Assembly: GCA_011390635.1 (NCBI GenBank)
Contig: JAABSA010000019.1
Location: 1 to 64,000, forward strand
Direction: 5' to 3'
DNA from: Desulfotignum sp.
GTDB lineage: Bacteria; Desulfobacterota; Desulfobacteria; Desulfobacterales; Desulfobacteraceae
Length of the DNA stretch: 64,000 nucleotides
Of this stretch, positions 1 to 9,447 are shown piece after piece. The position numbers and the translations under genes are program-made. The notes beneath the pieces are model-generated. The model was not told the origin of the DNA. It saw only the letters and a list, made by a program, of their open reading frames with translations, and did no database searches. How positions within the stretch are numbered: position 1 is the stretch's first letter; every line of letters starts with the position of its first letter.

Positions 1-560
1 CTGTAAATGTAGTTCCCGTTGGGTGGGCTATATGATTGTTGGATTTGATTTTGAGTATCAATACTGTATAAAAACGATTCTCCAGAATGATTATTAGAAT
101 GATCATCCAACACCAGTGCATAATTCCAAATTGTTGTCTCAACAGAAGACATGTTATCATCATTATATGGCGCAACACCTATGGGATTCCAACCGTTTGT
201 ACTGATAAACAAATCACCAAGCCCCGTTTCATATAGTCCGATATTGTTCACAAAATTGGTATAAATCTTTACGTTCAATAGTGATGAACCGATATCCACA
301 ACCATTCTATCAATTTGAAATTCATTGTTTTCGGCTATCTGATCAGCATCGTCAAAACCTTGCCCATCAGGTGTAACAGTGCCCCCAACATATTCATCAA
401 TAATTGTAAAACTTTGTATCGTATCCGCCTGAACATTCACCGAGGCCAATAAGAGCACCAAAATTGCCAATAAAAAAATTTTCCATCGGGCTTTAGATTT
501 TCCGCTATTGGTTGTGATGTTTTTTTCTGATTCGTTACCAGGGAAATGTGTCTGATTCAT
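1..560 (-). CDS. Secreted protein of unknown function, 3' end outside the window
   Basis: An open frame runs from an ATG at 558-560 to the window edge with no stop (186 codons visible). A ribosome site (CAGGAG) lies 8 bases before the ATG. After about 24 polar residues comes a hydrophobic stretch (IFLLAILVLLLASV) ending in VQA-D, which reads as a signal peptide. The mature part is rich in Asn, Asp, Thr and Ile and looks like a beta-sandwich surface or exported protein. The carboxyl end, where a sorting signal such as PEP-CTERM or an anchor would sit, is missing. Base composition is much more AT-rich than the neighbouring genes, which hints at a different origin. I do not recognise the family. 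Confidence 0.7.
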   Translation of the reverse strand, partial: MNQTHFPGNESEKNITTNSGKSKARWKIFLLAILVLLLASVNVQADTIQSFTIIDEYVGGTVTPDGQGFDDADQIAENNEFQIDRMVVDIGSSLLNVKIYTNFVNNIGLYETGLGDLFISTNGWNPIGVAPYNDDNMSSVETTIWNYALVLDDHSNNHSGESFLYSIDTQNQIQQSYSPPNGNYIY

Positions 561-949
561 TCTTTGGCTCCTGATTGATTGTCAAAACCGTTGTATGTTT
601 GTTTTTTTATCATCTGTTTTGGTCAGTGTCAGGGACTATAAAAGCAAAAGATGGACCAATGAAGCCAAAAGAGAGCCAAAATGATGCAATTCGTACATAA
701 ATTACTGAATTTAAATGATAAATAAAATATTTTTTTATGGTACCAAAATTTTTTCCGGAGGGATTCTGAAAAAAAAGAAAGAAAGGTAAATTTATTCCAT
801 AGTCATTCTGGAAAACAATTACATAGAAACTATTACTTTTTTTTCACAATTCAAAAGAATAGAGGTTCAGGGTTTCGGATTGTCACATTCCACATTAGCG
901 CAGCTTATAATTTTACCGCCTTTTTCCAGGAAGAGATACCGGCCCAATT
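561..949. other. AT-rich intergenic region
   Basis: This 389-base gap lies between the start of the secreted protein gene and the end of the REC-kinase gene. It is AT-rich with poly-A/T tracts around 730-850. It should hold the promoter of the leftward secreted protein gene, but I see no clean sigma-70 pair, RNA gene or strong hairpin. Confidence 0.5.
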
Positions 950-2077
950 TTACATGACCGGCAGATATATCCGAAAGACACTGCCTGATCCGGGCTGGCT
1001 GTCCATGGTAATGCATCCGCCGTGGGCTTTGACAATGCCCATCACCACAGACAGACCCAGTCCCCGGCCCATGAATTTTGTGGTAAAAAAAGGATCAAAC
1101 AGTTTTTCAATATCCCCGGCAGGTATCCCGCAGCCGGTATCCGACACCTCCAGGCAGGCATGGGCGATATGCCGCGGCTGCCAGTCGATGGGGACGCGCC
1201 GGGAAGGTATGTCTTCATGGGAAACTGCCTTGATAGACAGGGCAATGCCGCCCCGGGTATCGGAAATGGACTCCCAGGCATTGGTGATCAAATGGGTCAG
1301 CACCTGCTGGATCTGAATCGGGTCGGCATGGATGACCGGCCCGGAATCGGGAAAATCAACCGTAAGTATCATGCCCTTGGGGACTGCGGCCTGGAAAAGG
1401 GCCAGGGTTTTCCGGCAGGACGCAGAAAGATCCGTGGGCCTGTTTCTTCCGGGCGTATGACCAAGATACAGGAGCATCTGTCTGCTCACTGATGTTGCTT
1501 TATGGGCGGCCATCATGGCCTGGAACAGATTTTTCCGGTACCCGGCATCAACAGGCACATCATCCAGGGCAATTTCCAGGTTGCCCATCACCGCACTGAG
1601 CTGGTTGTTGAAATGGTGGGCAATGGATCCGGCCATGCGGCCCAGGCTCTCAAGTTTCCGGCGCTCGGCAGATTGCGATTCTGCAGCTTTGCGCTTTTTT
1701 TCCAATGCCCTCTGGTTGAGAATGTTTTTTACGGATGAAAACATTTCCCGGGTTTCAAACGGTTTTTTCAAATAATCGATGGCGCCCATCCGCAGGGCTT
1801 TGACAGCAGTGTCTGATGACGACCTGCCGGTCATGATAATAACCGGGGTATCAATTTTCCGGCTGATTTTGTTTTCAATGACCTGAAAACCATCCATATC
1901 CTCCATGAATACGTCCAGCAGAACAAGATCAAATGTTTCGTCCGTTAAAAACTGCAGGGCATCACTGCCATTGAAACATGTTTTTACGTCATAATCCCGG
2001 GAGGATAACAGGGTTTTCATGCTGTGGCAGAATCGTGGTTCATCATCCACTACGAGAATTTTCGGATTTACGACCAT
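950..2077 (-). CDS. Response regulator-histidine kinase hybrid (REC-HisKA-HATPase)
   Basis: A 375-residue cytoplasmic signalling protein. Residues ~5-120 form a receiver domain with the acidic pair (VVDDE), the phospho-acceptor Asp in FDLVLLDVF and the Lys in YLKKPF. A short coiled linker leads to a dimerisation/phosphotransfer segment around AHHFNNQLSAVMGNLE, where the HxFNN form is typical of soluble kinases. The ATPase domain follows, with an N box (LITNAWES), G1 (DTGCGIP) and G2 (GRGLGLSVV). No membrane segment or PAS domain is present, so the input must arrive by phosphotransfer or from a partner. It is transcribed in the same direction as the downstream secreted gene and the upstream chemoreceptor, but 250-390 bases separate each pair, so co-transcription is uncertain. 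No cognate output regulator is adjacent. Confidence 0.88.
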   Translation of the reverse strand: MVVNPKILVVDDEPRFCHSMKTLLSSRDYDVKTCFNGSDALQFLTDETFDLVLLDVFMEDMDGFQVIENKISRKIDTPVIIMTGRSSSDTAVKALRMGAIDYLKKPFETREMFSSVKNILNQRALEKKRKAAESQSAERRKLESLGRMAGSIAHHFNNQLSAVMGNLEIALDDVPVDAGYRKNLFQAMMAAHKATSVSRQMLLYLGHTPGRNRPTDLSASCRKTLALFQAAVPKGMILTVDFPDSGPVIHADPIQIQQVLTHLITNAWESISDTRGGIALSIKAVSHEDIPSRRVPIDWQPRHIAHACLEVSDTGCGIPAGDIEKLFDPFFTTKFMGRGLGLSVVMGIVKAHGGCITMDSQPGSGSVFRIYLPVM

Positions 2078-2172
2078 TGCTGCCTTTGATTACAGATTTT
2101 TTTACGGCATTTGCATCTATTTTCAATGATCATCTTCATATCCTATCTGACCAGAAGAGTAAAGTATGTTTT

Positions 2173-2334
2173 TTATATCATGCTTTGCGTCCGGCCGGTT
2201 CCGGTCACTGCCGCATCAAGCCAGGGATCGAAACTCCGCCCGAATACCGGGGCAAAACGCTCCAAATCATCTGAATCAACAATCCCATCGGCAGTCACAT
2301 CCGGGCCGGGATTCGATGAACCACAAGAGGCCCA
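2173..2334 (-). pseudogene. Dockerin-like remnant in frame after the MCP stop codon
   Basis: Immediately after the TAA stop of the chemoreceptor gene, the same frame stays open for 53 codons to a TAA at 2173-2175. The translation begins WASCGSSNPGPD and contains a calcium-loop-like segment (DVTADGIVDSDDL followed by ERFAPVFGR), the pattern of a type I dockerin or EF-hand repeat. It has no start codon of its own near the 5' end. It could be a lost C-terminal tail of the receptor, the end of a decayed secreted protein gene, or a chance match. The Ca-loop spacing makes pure chance less likely. Confidence 0.4.
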
Positions 2335-5163
2335 TTAGACACCTTTTTCCTTTAAGAACGGCACATAGGCCTTATCCACTTCCAGGATGTGATGCCGCAG
2401 CCAGTCGGTGAGAAATTCCATCAATTCCATGGACAGGCCGGCTTTTCCCGCATCGAACTGTGTTTTAAAGGCAGTGACCTTTTCCACCAGATCTTTGTGG
2501 ATCTTTTCGTGATTTTCCCGGTCCGGATAATCATGGGCGGCAAACAGTTTTTCTTCATGGGCAAAATGGGAGACAGTGTAGCCGGCCAGCTCCGCAAGGA
2601 TCCTGCCGGATTCTTTGGCGCCGGTTCTGGATTTCAGGGCCCGGTGCAGGTGATTGACCATGCGGACCAGTTCCTTGTGCTGTTCATCAATACTGTCAAT
2701 GCCCAGTTTGAAATCATCCCCCCAGGGCATCAGGTCCCGGATGTCTGCCTGGTCTTCCCGGCCCTGTTCCGGGGCTGTGTCAGATGCCGACACCTTGAAT
2801 ACCCCGATCATGCTTCTGAGTTTGGCGGACAGGTCTGCCAGATCTTTGGCATTGGTTTTCATGCGGTCGCTGCGATGGGCCATTTCTTCGGATACATGGT
2901 GCACCTGGGAGATATCAGTGGCAATTTCCGATGACACCCGGGAACTCTGGGCCACATTTTCATTCACTTCGCCGATGCCGGCAGCGGCCTGTTCGATGTT
3001 TTCCGCCACTTCCGTGGCAGCGGAAGACTGCTCTTCAATGGCCGCGGCAATGGCTGCCACGATATCGGTCACCTCGCCGATCACCGCCGTTATGGCCTCC
3101 ACATCCTGAACCGTTGCCCGGGTGGAATCCTGGATACCCTTGATTTTTTCCTGGATATTCAGGGTGGCATCTGCTGTCTGGGCGGCCAGACCTTTGATTT
3201 CTCCTGCCACCACGGCAAACCCTTTGCCGGCTTCACCGGCCCGGGCCGCTTCAATGGTTGCGTTCAGGGCCAGCAGGTTGGTCTGGGCTGCAATGTCGGT
3301 GATGGTTTCCGTGACCTGGTTGATATCTCGGGCCGAGGTGCCCAGATCAGTCACCCGGGTGGATGCAGCCCTGACCGTGTCTGCGGCTTTTTCAGACACG
3401 GTTCTGGCCTTGTCGCAGTTCCGGGCCACCTCGGCAATGGTGTGCCGCATCTGGCCGGCGGCCTGGGCGACACTTTCCAGGTTTGTGGCAGCCTGCTCAC
3501 TGGCGGCTGCCACGGAATTCATGGAGGTACTCATCTCTTCGGCTGCCGTGGCAACGGAATTGGAGCGGCCGGATAGTTCATTGGCATCTTTGGTAATATG
3601 ATCTGCGGTCACCAGCAGTTCTCCGGAGGAGGCGGTCACGGTTTCCGAGTTGGCACTGATATCCACAACAATGGTGTTGAGCCGCGCGACAAATGCATTG
3701 AACCATTTTGCCAGGTCACCGATCTCGTCTGCAGTATGCACCTCAATGCGCCGGGTCAGATCCCCTTCCCCCCGGGCAATGTCTTTTAAGGCCGCCACCA
3801 CGGTATGCAGAGGCCGGATAATGATTCTGGCCAGATACAGTGCGATCAGAATACCCAAAACCAGGGCGGCAATGCTGATTCCCGTGAGAAATGCGGTGGA
3901 TCCGGTGATCTGGGACTGCATCTGCCGGTGCATGGCATCCCGGGCTGCAAGACTGACGGACTGGATACCGGCGGCCGTGGTTTCCATCCTGTCCCGGGCA
4001 GCCTGCTGGCTGGCCATGAGTTCGGCATAGCTTTTGAACGCCGTGATATAGGCGCTCACCCCTTCCTGTATCCCTTCCAGGGGAGCGGTTTTTTCTTCAT
4101 CATCAATGGTTTCTCTGGTCTGTGCAATGGCCGTGTCAATACGGCTGATATTTTCAACAATGGTATCAAACAATACGTCATCCCGGGTCCGGATATATTC
4201 CTTTTCCAGAATGCGGGTGCGCAGCAGTTGTTTGGCGATCTCGTCCGCGCCGGACGACAATGCCATCATCTGGGTGGAAAACATCCGGACATCTTCATCG
4301 TAGAATTCCAGCAGTTCCTGCATCTCCTGCTGAAAAATTTTGGCGGCCCGCTGCATGTCATTGATGGCCTGGATGAGTTTCTGGTTGTTTTCAAAGGTGG
4401 TTCGGCCAAAATAGGTTTCAGCCGCATCGGCTGCCGCAGCATGGGCCGCAGAAAGTTTTTCATGGCGCACTTTGGCCGCATCTTCGTCCATAAAAGAAGC
4501 GCTCTCTGTCAAGGACCGCTGGATATTGTTCATATGCCCTTTCCACTGGGTGATCATGGAGATGTTTTCCTGTTCAGATGCGGAAATCACCAGGTAATAC
4601 CCTTTGGCCTGGAGCAGATCTTCCTGGATCCGGTCGGCATAGGCCACCCTGGTACGCATCCGGCTGATGCGGGTTTCGCTTTCAGCCATCAGGTTGTCAT
4701 ACAGCGCTTTCTGGTCATCGCGTATCCGGGTGGTTATTTCCAGGGCATTGCTGGCTTTGGTATTCATGTCTCCCATCAGGGCATCGCGCTCTGCGGCCAG
4801 GTCCACATAGGTGCCAAAGGCCTGGGCATAGGCTTGTGTTTCGCTGAGAATTTTCTGTGCCTGGTTACGGATATCCGGGTCTGTTCCGTCCTTTGCAATC
4901 CTGCCGGCACTGGTTTTCAATGCCTGAATCTCTTTTTCCACCACTGCCGCAACCGCTGGATCACTGGTAAGAATAAACTGTTTTTCATTCTGCCGGGCAT
5001 CCAGTATCCAGGCCGCCATGACCTGGAACTGGTCAGCCCGGTCCACCTGGGTGACCACCCGCGTCAATCCCATACGGCCGGCTATGGCCAGCACCACCAG
5101 CAATACCAGAATCACCACAAATCCACCTGCAATTTTTTTGGCCAGACTCACATTTTTAAGCAT
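2335..5163 (-). CDS. Methyl-accepting chemotaxis protein with C-terminal hemerythrin
   Basis: An inner-membrane chemoreceptor of 942 residues. The ATG at 5161-5163 is preferred because GAGAGG lies five bases ahead of it; upstream in-frame starts overlap the HIT gene. TM1 is near residues 10-30. A long helical periplasmic region (about 390 residues, HBM-like) is followed by TM2 near 420-440 ([17 protein letters not shown]), a HAMP domain and a full MCP signalling hairpin (core around [20 protein letters not shown]). The last ~130 residues are a bacteriohemerythrin domain with the di-iron ligand pattern: IDEQH, SHFAHEE, NHEKIH and RHHILEVD. The hemerythrin is expected to bind O2, so this is a probable oxygen or redox receptor for an anaerobe. 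No adjacent che genes are visible. Confidence 0.93.
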   Translation of the reverse strand: MLKNVSLAKKIAGGFVVILVLLVVLAIAGRMGLTRVVTQVDRADQFQVMAAWILDARQNEKQFILTSDPAVAAVVEKEIQALKTSAGRIAKDGTDPDIRNQAQKILSETQAYAQAFGTYVDLAAERDALMGDMNTKASNALEITTRIRDDQKALYDNLMAESETRISRMRTRVAYADRIQEDLLQAKGYYLVISASEQENISMITQWKGHMNNIQRSLTESASFMDEDAAKVRHEKLSAAHAAAADAAETYFGRTTFENNQKLIQAINDMQRAAKIFQQEMQELLEFYDEDVRMFSTQMMALSSGADEIAKQLLRTRILEKEYIRTRDDVLFDTIVENISRIDTAIAQTRETIDDEEKTAPLEGIQEGVSAYITAFKSYAELMASQQAARDRMETTAAGIQSVSLAARDAMHRQMQSQITGSTAFLTGISIAALVLGILIALYLARIIIRPLHTVVAALKDIARGEGDLTRRIEVHTADEIGDLAKWFNAFVARLNTIVVDISANSETVTASSGELLVTADHITKDANELSGRSNSVATAAEEMSTSMNSVAAASEQAATNLESVAQAAGQMRHTIAEVARNCDKARTVSEKAADTVRAASTRVTDLGTSARDINQVTETITDIAAQTNLLALNATIEAARAGEAGKGFAVVAGEIKGLAAQTADATLNIQEKIKGIQDSTRATVQDVEAITAVIGEVTDIVAAIAAAIEEQSSAATEVAENIEQAAAGIGEVNENVAQSSRVSSEIATDISQVHHVSEEMAHRSDRMKTNAKDLADLSAKLRSMIGVFKVSASDTAPEQGREDQADIRDLMPWGDDFKLGIDSIDEQHKELVRMVNHLHRALKSRTGAKESGRILAELAGYTVSHFAHEEKLFAAHDYPDRENHEKIHKDLVEKVTAFKTQFDAGKAGLSMELMEFLTDWLRHHILEVDKAYVPFLKEKGV

Positions 5164-5183
5164 CATATCCTCTCTGTTTTTTT

Positions 5184-5516
5184 TTAACGCCGCCATCCGC
5201 CGATCAGGTGCAGGTGCAGGTGAAAAATCACCTGGCCCCCGCCCTTTTCCACATTGAACAACAGTTTATACCCGGACTGGTCAATCTTTTGTTCTCTGGC
5301 CATTTCACCGGCCAGGAAAAACAATCCCCCCACCACGGATGTATGCGCCGGCGCAAGGTCGTTGATACTCCTGATATGCATTTTAGGCACCAGCAGAAGA
5401 TGCACCGGTGCTGCCGGTTTGATATCCTTGAACACCACATAGGTGTCGTCTTCATATAAAAACCGGGTATCGGTCTGTTTGTTGACAATGTTACAAAAAA
5501 GGCAATTATCGGGCAT
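5184..5516 (-). CDS. HIT family nucleotide hydrolase (HINT-like)
   Basis: A 110-residue protein of normal HINT length. It has the N-terminal CxxC (CLFC) seen in zinc-bearing bacterial HINT proteins, the HIRSINDL segment, and the catalytic histidine triad near the C-terminus ([10 protein letters not shown]). Family members hydrolyse purine nucleoside phosphoramidates or AMP-lysine; the substrate here cannot be read from sequence. It follows the sirtuin gene by 30 bases on the same strand, so both may share a transcript. Its stop lies 20 bases before the start of the chemoreceptor gene. Confidence 0.93.
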   Translation of the reverse strand: MPDNCLFCNIVNKQTDTRFLYEDDTYVVFKDIKPAAPVHLLLVPKMHIRSINDLAPAHTSVVGGLFFLAGEMAREQKIDQSGYKLLFNVEKGGGQVIFHLHLHLIGGWRR

Positions 5517-5546
5517 TGGAATCTCCTATAATGATTCTGTTGGTTA

Positions 5547-6296
5547 TCATCGCGGATGGTCATCCCGGCGGTCCATTTCTTCCATCAGGTTTTCCATGGC
5601 TTCGGTGGCCCGGGCCTGGAGAAAAAGATCTGTAATCCGGGAGGTATATTCTGACGGGACAGGATTTATTTCGATGATAACGGCGCCGTTGGATTTGGCG
5701 GCAGCCGGGATCAGATTGGCCGGTGCCACGGTGCCGGTGGTGCCGATGAGGAGAAAACAGTCCGCCTGCCGGGTTTCTGCAAAAGACAGGGTATGGGCAG
5801 GTTCAGGAATGGGTTCCCCGAAAAAAATCACGTCCGGTTTCAAAATCCCCTGACACCGGGTACATGCAGGCGGCACAAGCGCCAGGTCGATGGTTGATAT
5901 GGGATAATGGCTGCGGCAGGACAGACAGACCAGTTTTTTCAAAGAGCCGTGAAATTCATGTACCACCCTGGAGCCGGCATCGTGGTGCAGGTTGTCCACA
6001 TTCTGGGTGATGACACTTTTCACCAGACCCGCAGCCTCAAGCTCGGCCAGGGCATAATGGGCTGCATTGGGCAGCACCTTTCCAAACAGGTCATAAAAAA
6101 TTTCCCTGATGGCTGTCCAGGATTCTTTGGTGTGCGCGTGAAAATACCCGATGTCAAAGGTGGTGGGATCATACCTGTTCCACAACCCGTTTTCGCCCCT
6201 GAAAGGCGGTATTCCGCTTTCCACGGAAATGCCGGCACCGGTAAATGCCACACACCGCCTGGCTTTTTTGATGATATCAGCAGCTTTTGCATACAT
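5547..6296 (-). CDS. cobB: NAD-dependent protein deacylase, sirtuin family
   Basis: A Sir2-family enzyme of 249 residues that removes acyl groups from lysines while consuming NAD+. Visible motifs are GAGIS and the PPFRG segment (NAD pocket), TQNVDNLH, the catalytic His in EFHGS, a zinc site made of two CxxC pairs (CLSC and CTRC), the FFGEPIP loop, and the GTTGTVAPA and EINP nucleotide-binding segments. The second ATG of the frame (6294-6296) is favoured because AAAGGGA is 8 bases upstream; the first ATG, three codons earlier, has no spacing from that site. The gene sits between the ThiF-like gene and the HIT gene in a leftward group. The substrate class (acetyl versus longer acyl) is not determined. 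Confidence 0.93.
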   Translation of the reverse strand: MYAKAADIIKKARRCVAFTGAGISVESGIPPFRGENGLWNRYDPTTFDIGYFHAHTKESWTAIREIFYDLFGKVLPNAAHYALAELEAAGLVKSVITQNVDNLHHDAGSRVVHEFHGSLKKLVCLSCRSHYPISTIDLALVPPACTRCQGILKPDVIFFGEPIPEPAHTLSFAETRQADCFLLIGTTGTVAPANLIPAAAKSNGAVIIEINPVPSEYTSRITDLFLQARATEAMENLMEEMDRRDDHPR

Positions 6297-6326
6297 ACCG
6301 CACATCCCTTTGGTTTTTTATTTACT

Positions 6327-7037
6327 TCAGGCCAGGTCCATAACCTCGAACGTATTGGACCATAATTCCATGATCAGCAGTTTGTTGCGCAGGACATCTC
6401 CCCGTCCCAGCAGCACCTTGATGCTTTCAGATGCCTGGATGGCAGCCACCAGCAGGGCGCAGTAGGAGATGTTGCCGGTGCGGGATTCAATGCCCCGGGC
6501 CGGCAGTTTGTCCCTGGCGCCGTATATCAGATCATACCCTTTGTCTTCGGGGAAAAACACCGTCACCTGACCGGACACCCCGGCAATGGCTCCGGCCACC
6601 ACGGGGATCTGTGCTTTTCCGGCAGCATCCTGGAGCATGAACCGGGCATGGATGGAATCCAGGCAGTCCACCACCAGGTCGGATTCTTTTATCATGTCAT
6701 ACAGGTTGGTCTTGTCTGCATATGCTGCCACCGGGGTCACCGTAACCTGTGAATTCACGGCACGGATCCGATCTTCGGCAGCCCGGGCCTTGGGTGTACC
6801 CACAAGGGCTTCTGTGCACAAAAGCTGCCGGTTCAGATTACTGGCTTCAAACACATCCCCGTCAATAAGGGTCAGATGGCCCACCCCGGTTCTGGCCAGC
6901 ATTTCACACACCCCGCCCCCCAGTCCTCCCAGGCCCAGCACAGACACATGTGCTGATGCCAGCCGGGACTGTTCCTTCGGGGTCAATGTCTCAAAATTGC
7001 GTTCATACCGCTGTTCTCCAATGCCCATGGCTGTCAT
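6327..7037 (-). CDS. ThiF/MoeB/HesA family adenylyltransferase
   Basis: A 236-residue E1-like enzyme that would adenylate the C-terminal Gly-Gly of a ubiquitin-fold sulfur carrier. It has the ATP-binding GLGGLGGGV motif, LIDGD, the SNLNRQ segment, and DCLDSIHAR (the conserved Asp region). The zinc CxxC pairs and rhodanese domain of larger MoeB-type proteins are absent. The gene overlaps the end of the MoaD-like gene by four bases, so the two are surely co-translated and form a pair. In anaerobes such pairs usually serve molybdo- or tungstopterin synthesis, which would fit the tungsten aldehyde oxidoreductase at 39.9 kb. A role in thiamine synthesis cannot be excluded. Confidence 0.9.
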   Translation of the reverse strand: MTAMGIGEQRYERNFETLTPKEQSRLASAHVSVLGLGGLGGGVCEMLARTGVGHLTLIDGDVFEASNLNRQLLCTEALVGTPKARAAEDRIRAVNSQVTVTPVAAYADKTNLYDMIKESDLVVDCLDSIHARFMLQDAAGKAQIPVVAGAIAGVSGQVTVFFPEDKGYDLIYGARDKLPARGIESRTGNISYCALLVAAIQASESIKVLLGRGDVLRNKLLIMELWSNTFEVMDLA

Positions 7038-7270
7038 CCTCCTCCCACCGGGGGAAACAGCCCCAGCCGGTCCCCGTGTTTGAGCACATAGGTGCTGTCA
7101 TGTTTTTTACCATTGACAAAAATCAATTTCACGGCATCCAGCGGTATGTTAAGGTCCTTCATGACCATTTCCACCGTCGTACCTTCATTGATGGTGAAGT
7201 TGTCTGCATTTTCCGGCAAAAATGCTGCCAGGGTGACAAACAGTTTTAGCACAATTTTTATCGCTGCCAA
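7034..7270 (-). CDS. MoaD/ThiS-family sulfur carrier protein
   Basis: A 78-residue beta-grasp protein ending in PPVGGG, the diglycine tail that the neighbouring ThiF-like enzyme would adenylate and that would then be thiocarboxylated. The start is a TTG at 7268-7270 with AGAGGT about six bases upstream; no better ATG lies near. The hydrophobic core pattern (IKIVLKLFVTLAAFLP, LIFVNGK, GDRLGLFPP) fits MoaD/ThiS. It leads a leftward operon with the ThiF-like gene and probably the sirtuin and HIT genes. Confidence 0.88.
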   Translation of the reverse strand: MAAIKIVLKLFVTLAAFLPENADNFTINEGTTVEMVMKDLNIPLDAVKLIFVNGKKHDSTYVLKHGDRLGLFPPVGGG

Positions 7271-7361
7271 AATTTACCTCTTTGCATTCTGGATATTTAC
7301 ACTACAATGGTGTACTATATTACACAATTGATATTTTTTGTATACCCTAAAGGGAGTACTT

Positions 7362-7904
7362 ATGACCGCACCGGAAACACACATCCTTACTGTACCGGAA
7401 ATCGCCCGGAACCTTGCCGCTTTTGCCATTGACAGGGCAGATCTCAAGGAGATCCTGGCAGCGCTGCCAAAGGAAACCCAGCTGAATCTGACAACCATTG
7501 AATATGAACTGGGAATTCTCAAGATTCTGAGCGTGGGATGGGGGATTTCCTTTTTCATGGCTGCCGGCGACAAAAACAAAACACCCCTGTCAGAATCCTT
7601 CTGGCATATGATCAAAGAGATATCAGAAAACATTTCCACCCTCACTGAAACCACCACCGGCCACCAGATTGACTACTTCAAGATACTCAAGGAGCGGCTG
7701 GACGTCTATCTTGAGCATCTGCAGGCCAACCCGCAGGGCGCCACAGATCCGGCTGCCGTCATGGGTCCGGCATTTGCCAGGGCCTGCGGATGCCCGGACA
7801 ATGCCATTGCTGTTCTCACCGGATCAAAAATGTTTTCTTTGACCCTGGGAGCAGTGAAAGAATACCTGGATGCCGTGACCGTAAAAGATATCCCGGCCAG
7901 CTGA
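7362..7904 (+). CDS. Conserved hypothetical cytoplasmic protein
   Basis: A 180-residue soluble protein with no recognised domain. The ATG at 7362 is chosen because AAGGGAG lies seven bases upstream. The protein is mostly helical with amphipathic stretches (ARNLAAFAIDRADLKEILAAL) and no signal peptide or membrane span. It starts a run of rightward genes that leads through a lipoprotein and a rhomboid to the Pfa/Ole lipid locus. It is divergent from the MoaD-like gene, with about 90 bases between them. A role in the lipid locus is possible only by position. Confidence 0.75.
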   Translation: MTAPETHILTVPEIARNLAAFAIDRADLKEILAALPKETQLNLTTIEYELGILKILSVGWGISFFMAAGDKNKTPLSESFWHMIKEISENISTLTETTTGHQIDYFKILKERLDVYLEHLQANPQGATDPAAVMGPAFARACGCPDNAIAVLTGSKMFSLTLGAVKEYLDAVTVKDIPAS

Positions 7905-7935
7905 TTTTACTGTTTGCAAAAGGAGTTTATATCTT

Positions 7936-8583
7936 ATGAAATCGTTTCCCAAAAGGTGCTGCACGGTGCCTTCATCCGGCATAATATCTTTCATTTTTCT
8001 GACCATGATCCTGGCGGTTTTGTCCGGATGTGCCTCTCCCGGTCCCAAGTACCTGAACCTGGCCTATCCTTCCATCCATCCGGCCGGAGAGCGGCAGCAG
8101 TCTGCAGGTCTCAGCCGGTTTACCGACAAGCGGACCGATACCCCGAAAGGATATGTGGGGTTCCGGCAGCTGCTGGGCGGCAAAGAGGAAATTTTTGTGG
8201 TGACAGGCCAGGATCTGTCTGCTTCATTGACTCGGGTCACCCGCAGTTTTCTGGAACATAAGGGATTTTCAGTCACCCTTGTGCCGCCCTGGCCCCTCAC
8301 GGCCCGGGGTGTCTCTCAGATGCCCGAAGCATTTCATCGTGTCGTGGCAGCAGACATCAACCAGTTCGAATGCCAGGCTGAAAAAACCGGTGCCACCACC
8401 CATATGACTCTGGTCATTGACCTGACGTTTTACCTGGGCACACCGGACAAAAACCAGATCACAACCATCCCGGTTGCCCTGACACTTGAACGTACCGAAC
8501 TTGTCTTTTCACGTAAAAAACTGGAAACCTTTATCAATGATGCCATGGAAGAAATTCTTGTAAAGGCGTTTTTCCTTTTATAA
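7936..8583 (+). CDS. Predicted outer-membrane lipoprotein of unknown function
   Basis: A 215-residue exported lipoprotein. After a Lys/Arg-containing start, a hydrophobic stretch ends in the lipobox LSGC (SIFLTMILAVLSGCASPG region), so Cys ~32 would be lipidated. The mature part contains alternating strands (GYVGFRQLL, EEIFVVTGQDLSASL, MTLVIDLTFYL) similar in layout to YajG/ABC-auxiliary type lipoproteins, but I cannot assign a family. The gene begins 31 bases after the preceding hypothetical gene and ends 33 bases before the rhomboid gene, so these three probably share a transcript. Confidence 0.8.
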   Translation: MKSFPKRCCTVPSSGIISFIFLTMILAVLSGCASPGPKYLNLAYPSIHPAGERQQSAGLSRFTDKRTDTPKGYVGFRQLLGGKEEIFVVTGQDLSASLTRVTRSFLEHKGFSVTLVPPWPLTARGVSQMPEAFHRVVAADINQFECQAEKTGATTHMTLVIDLTFYLGTPDKNQITTIPVALTLERTELVFSRKKLETFINDAMEEILVKAFFLL

Positions 8584-8616
8584 CATCACCCTACTAATCT
8601 CAGGTATTGACCCGCC

Positions 8617-9351
8617 ATGCATTTTTTGACCCCATATACATCTGCCTTCTCTCCGTCACGGGTACTTAAAACCATTTTGTACACCAACGTGGTTTTGTAC
8701 ATCATAAGCCTTTTTTTCAGCGGTAAAGCCATGCACACCAGCTTCAATCCGTTTCATGCCCTGAGCCCCTCCATTGACGCCCTGATTTTTCTGGGTGCAT
8801 CCGGCCGGCTGCCCATTGAGACCTACCAGGCATGGGGATCACTGATCACTGCCAACTGGCTGCACGGCAGCCTTTTGCACATCCTTTTCAACATGATGGC
8901 CCTGAAGACGGTTGCCCCTCTGGTCATGGCGGAATATGGTGTGTTCCGGATGTTTTCCATCTATACCATTTCAGGGGCCGCGGGTTTTCTGCTGTCTATT
9001 CTGGGAAATGTTCCTTTGACCATCGGTGCTTCCTCGGGACTCTGCGGTCTGATCGGGGCGTTGCTTTATTTTGGCAAATCCCGGGGTGGCCCATGGGGAC
9101 AGCGTGTTTTTCAGCAGACATCCGGGTGGATCGTCAGTCTGGCACTCATTGGATTTCTGCTGCCCAACATCAACAACTGGGGCCATGGCGGCGGTCTTGT
9201 GGGAGGCATGGCCCTGGGTTGGCTCCTGCGGTACAATGACCAGCGTCAGGAAAGCACCCCGGACCAGATCCTGTCCGTATGTCTGATGGGCATCACCGCC
9301 CTGCTGCTGATCCGGCCGGTACTGCAGGGACTGATTCTCATGTTACCCTGA
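8617..9351 (+). CDS. Rhomboid family intramembrane serine protease
   Basis: A 244-residue multi-span membrane protein of the six-helix rhomboid type. The signature elements are the WLHGSLLHILFNM segment (first-loop Trp and the His/Asn helix), the catalytic serine motif GASSGLCGLIGA, and the partner histidine in NWGHGGGLVGG. It should cleave single-span membrane proteins in the cytoplasmic membrane; the substrate is unknown. The upstream lipoprotein gene is close, and the Pfa-like megasynthase starts 96 bases downstream. Confidence 0.92.
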   Translation: MHFLTPYTSAFSPSRVLKTILYTNVVLYIISLFFSGKAMHTSFNPFHALSPSIDALIFLGASGRLPIETYQAWGSLITANWLHGSLLHILFNMMALKTVAPLVMAEYGVFRMFSIYTISGAAGFLLSILGNVPLTIGASSGLCGLIGALLYFGKSRGGPWGQRVFQQTSGWIVSLALIGFLLPNINNWGHGGGLVGGMALGWLLRYNDQRQESTPDQILSVCLMGITALLLIRPVLQGLILMLP

Positions 9352-9447
9352 TTTTTCCATTCACCCGGCCCATGGCCCCGGGCAATTTTACACAACTATT
9401 ACACTGCCGCCTTGAAATCACATGGTTTCTCGATTATATGACCCCCT

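Noticed and set aside
3805-5187. 460-residue plus-strand ORF opposite the chemoreceptor
   Set aside because: It is antisense to the clearly coding MCP gene, has no family motif and is low-complexity His/Gly/Phe-rich, a shadow frame.
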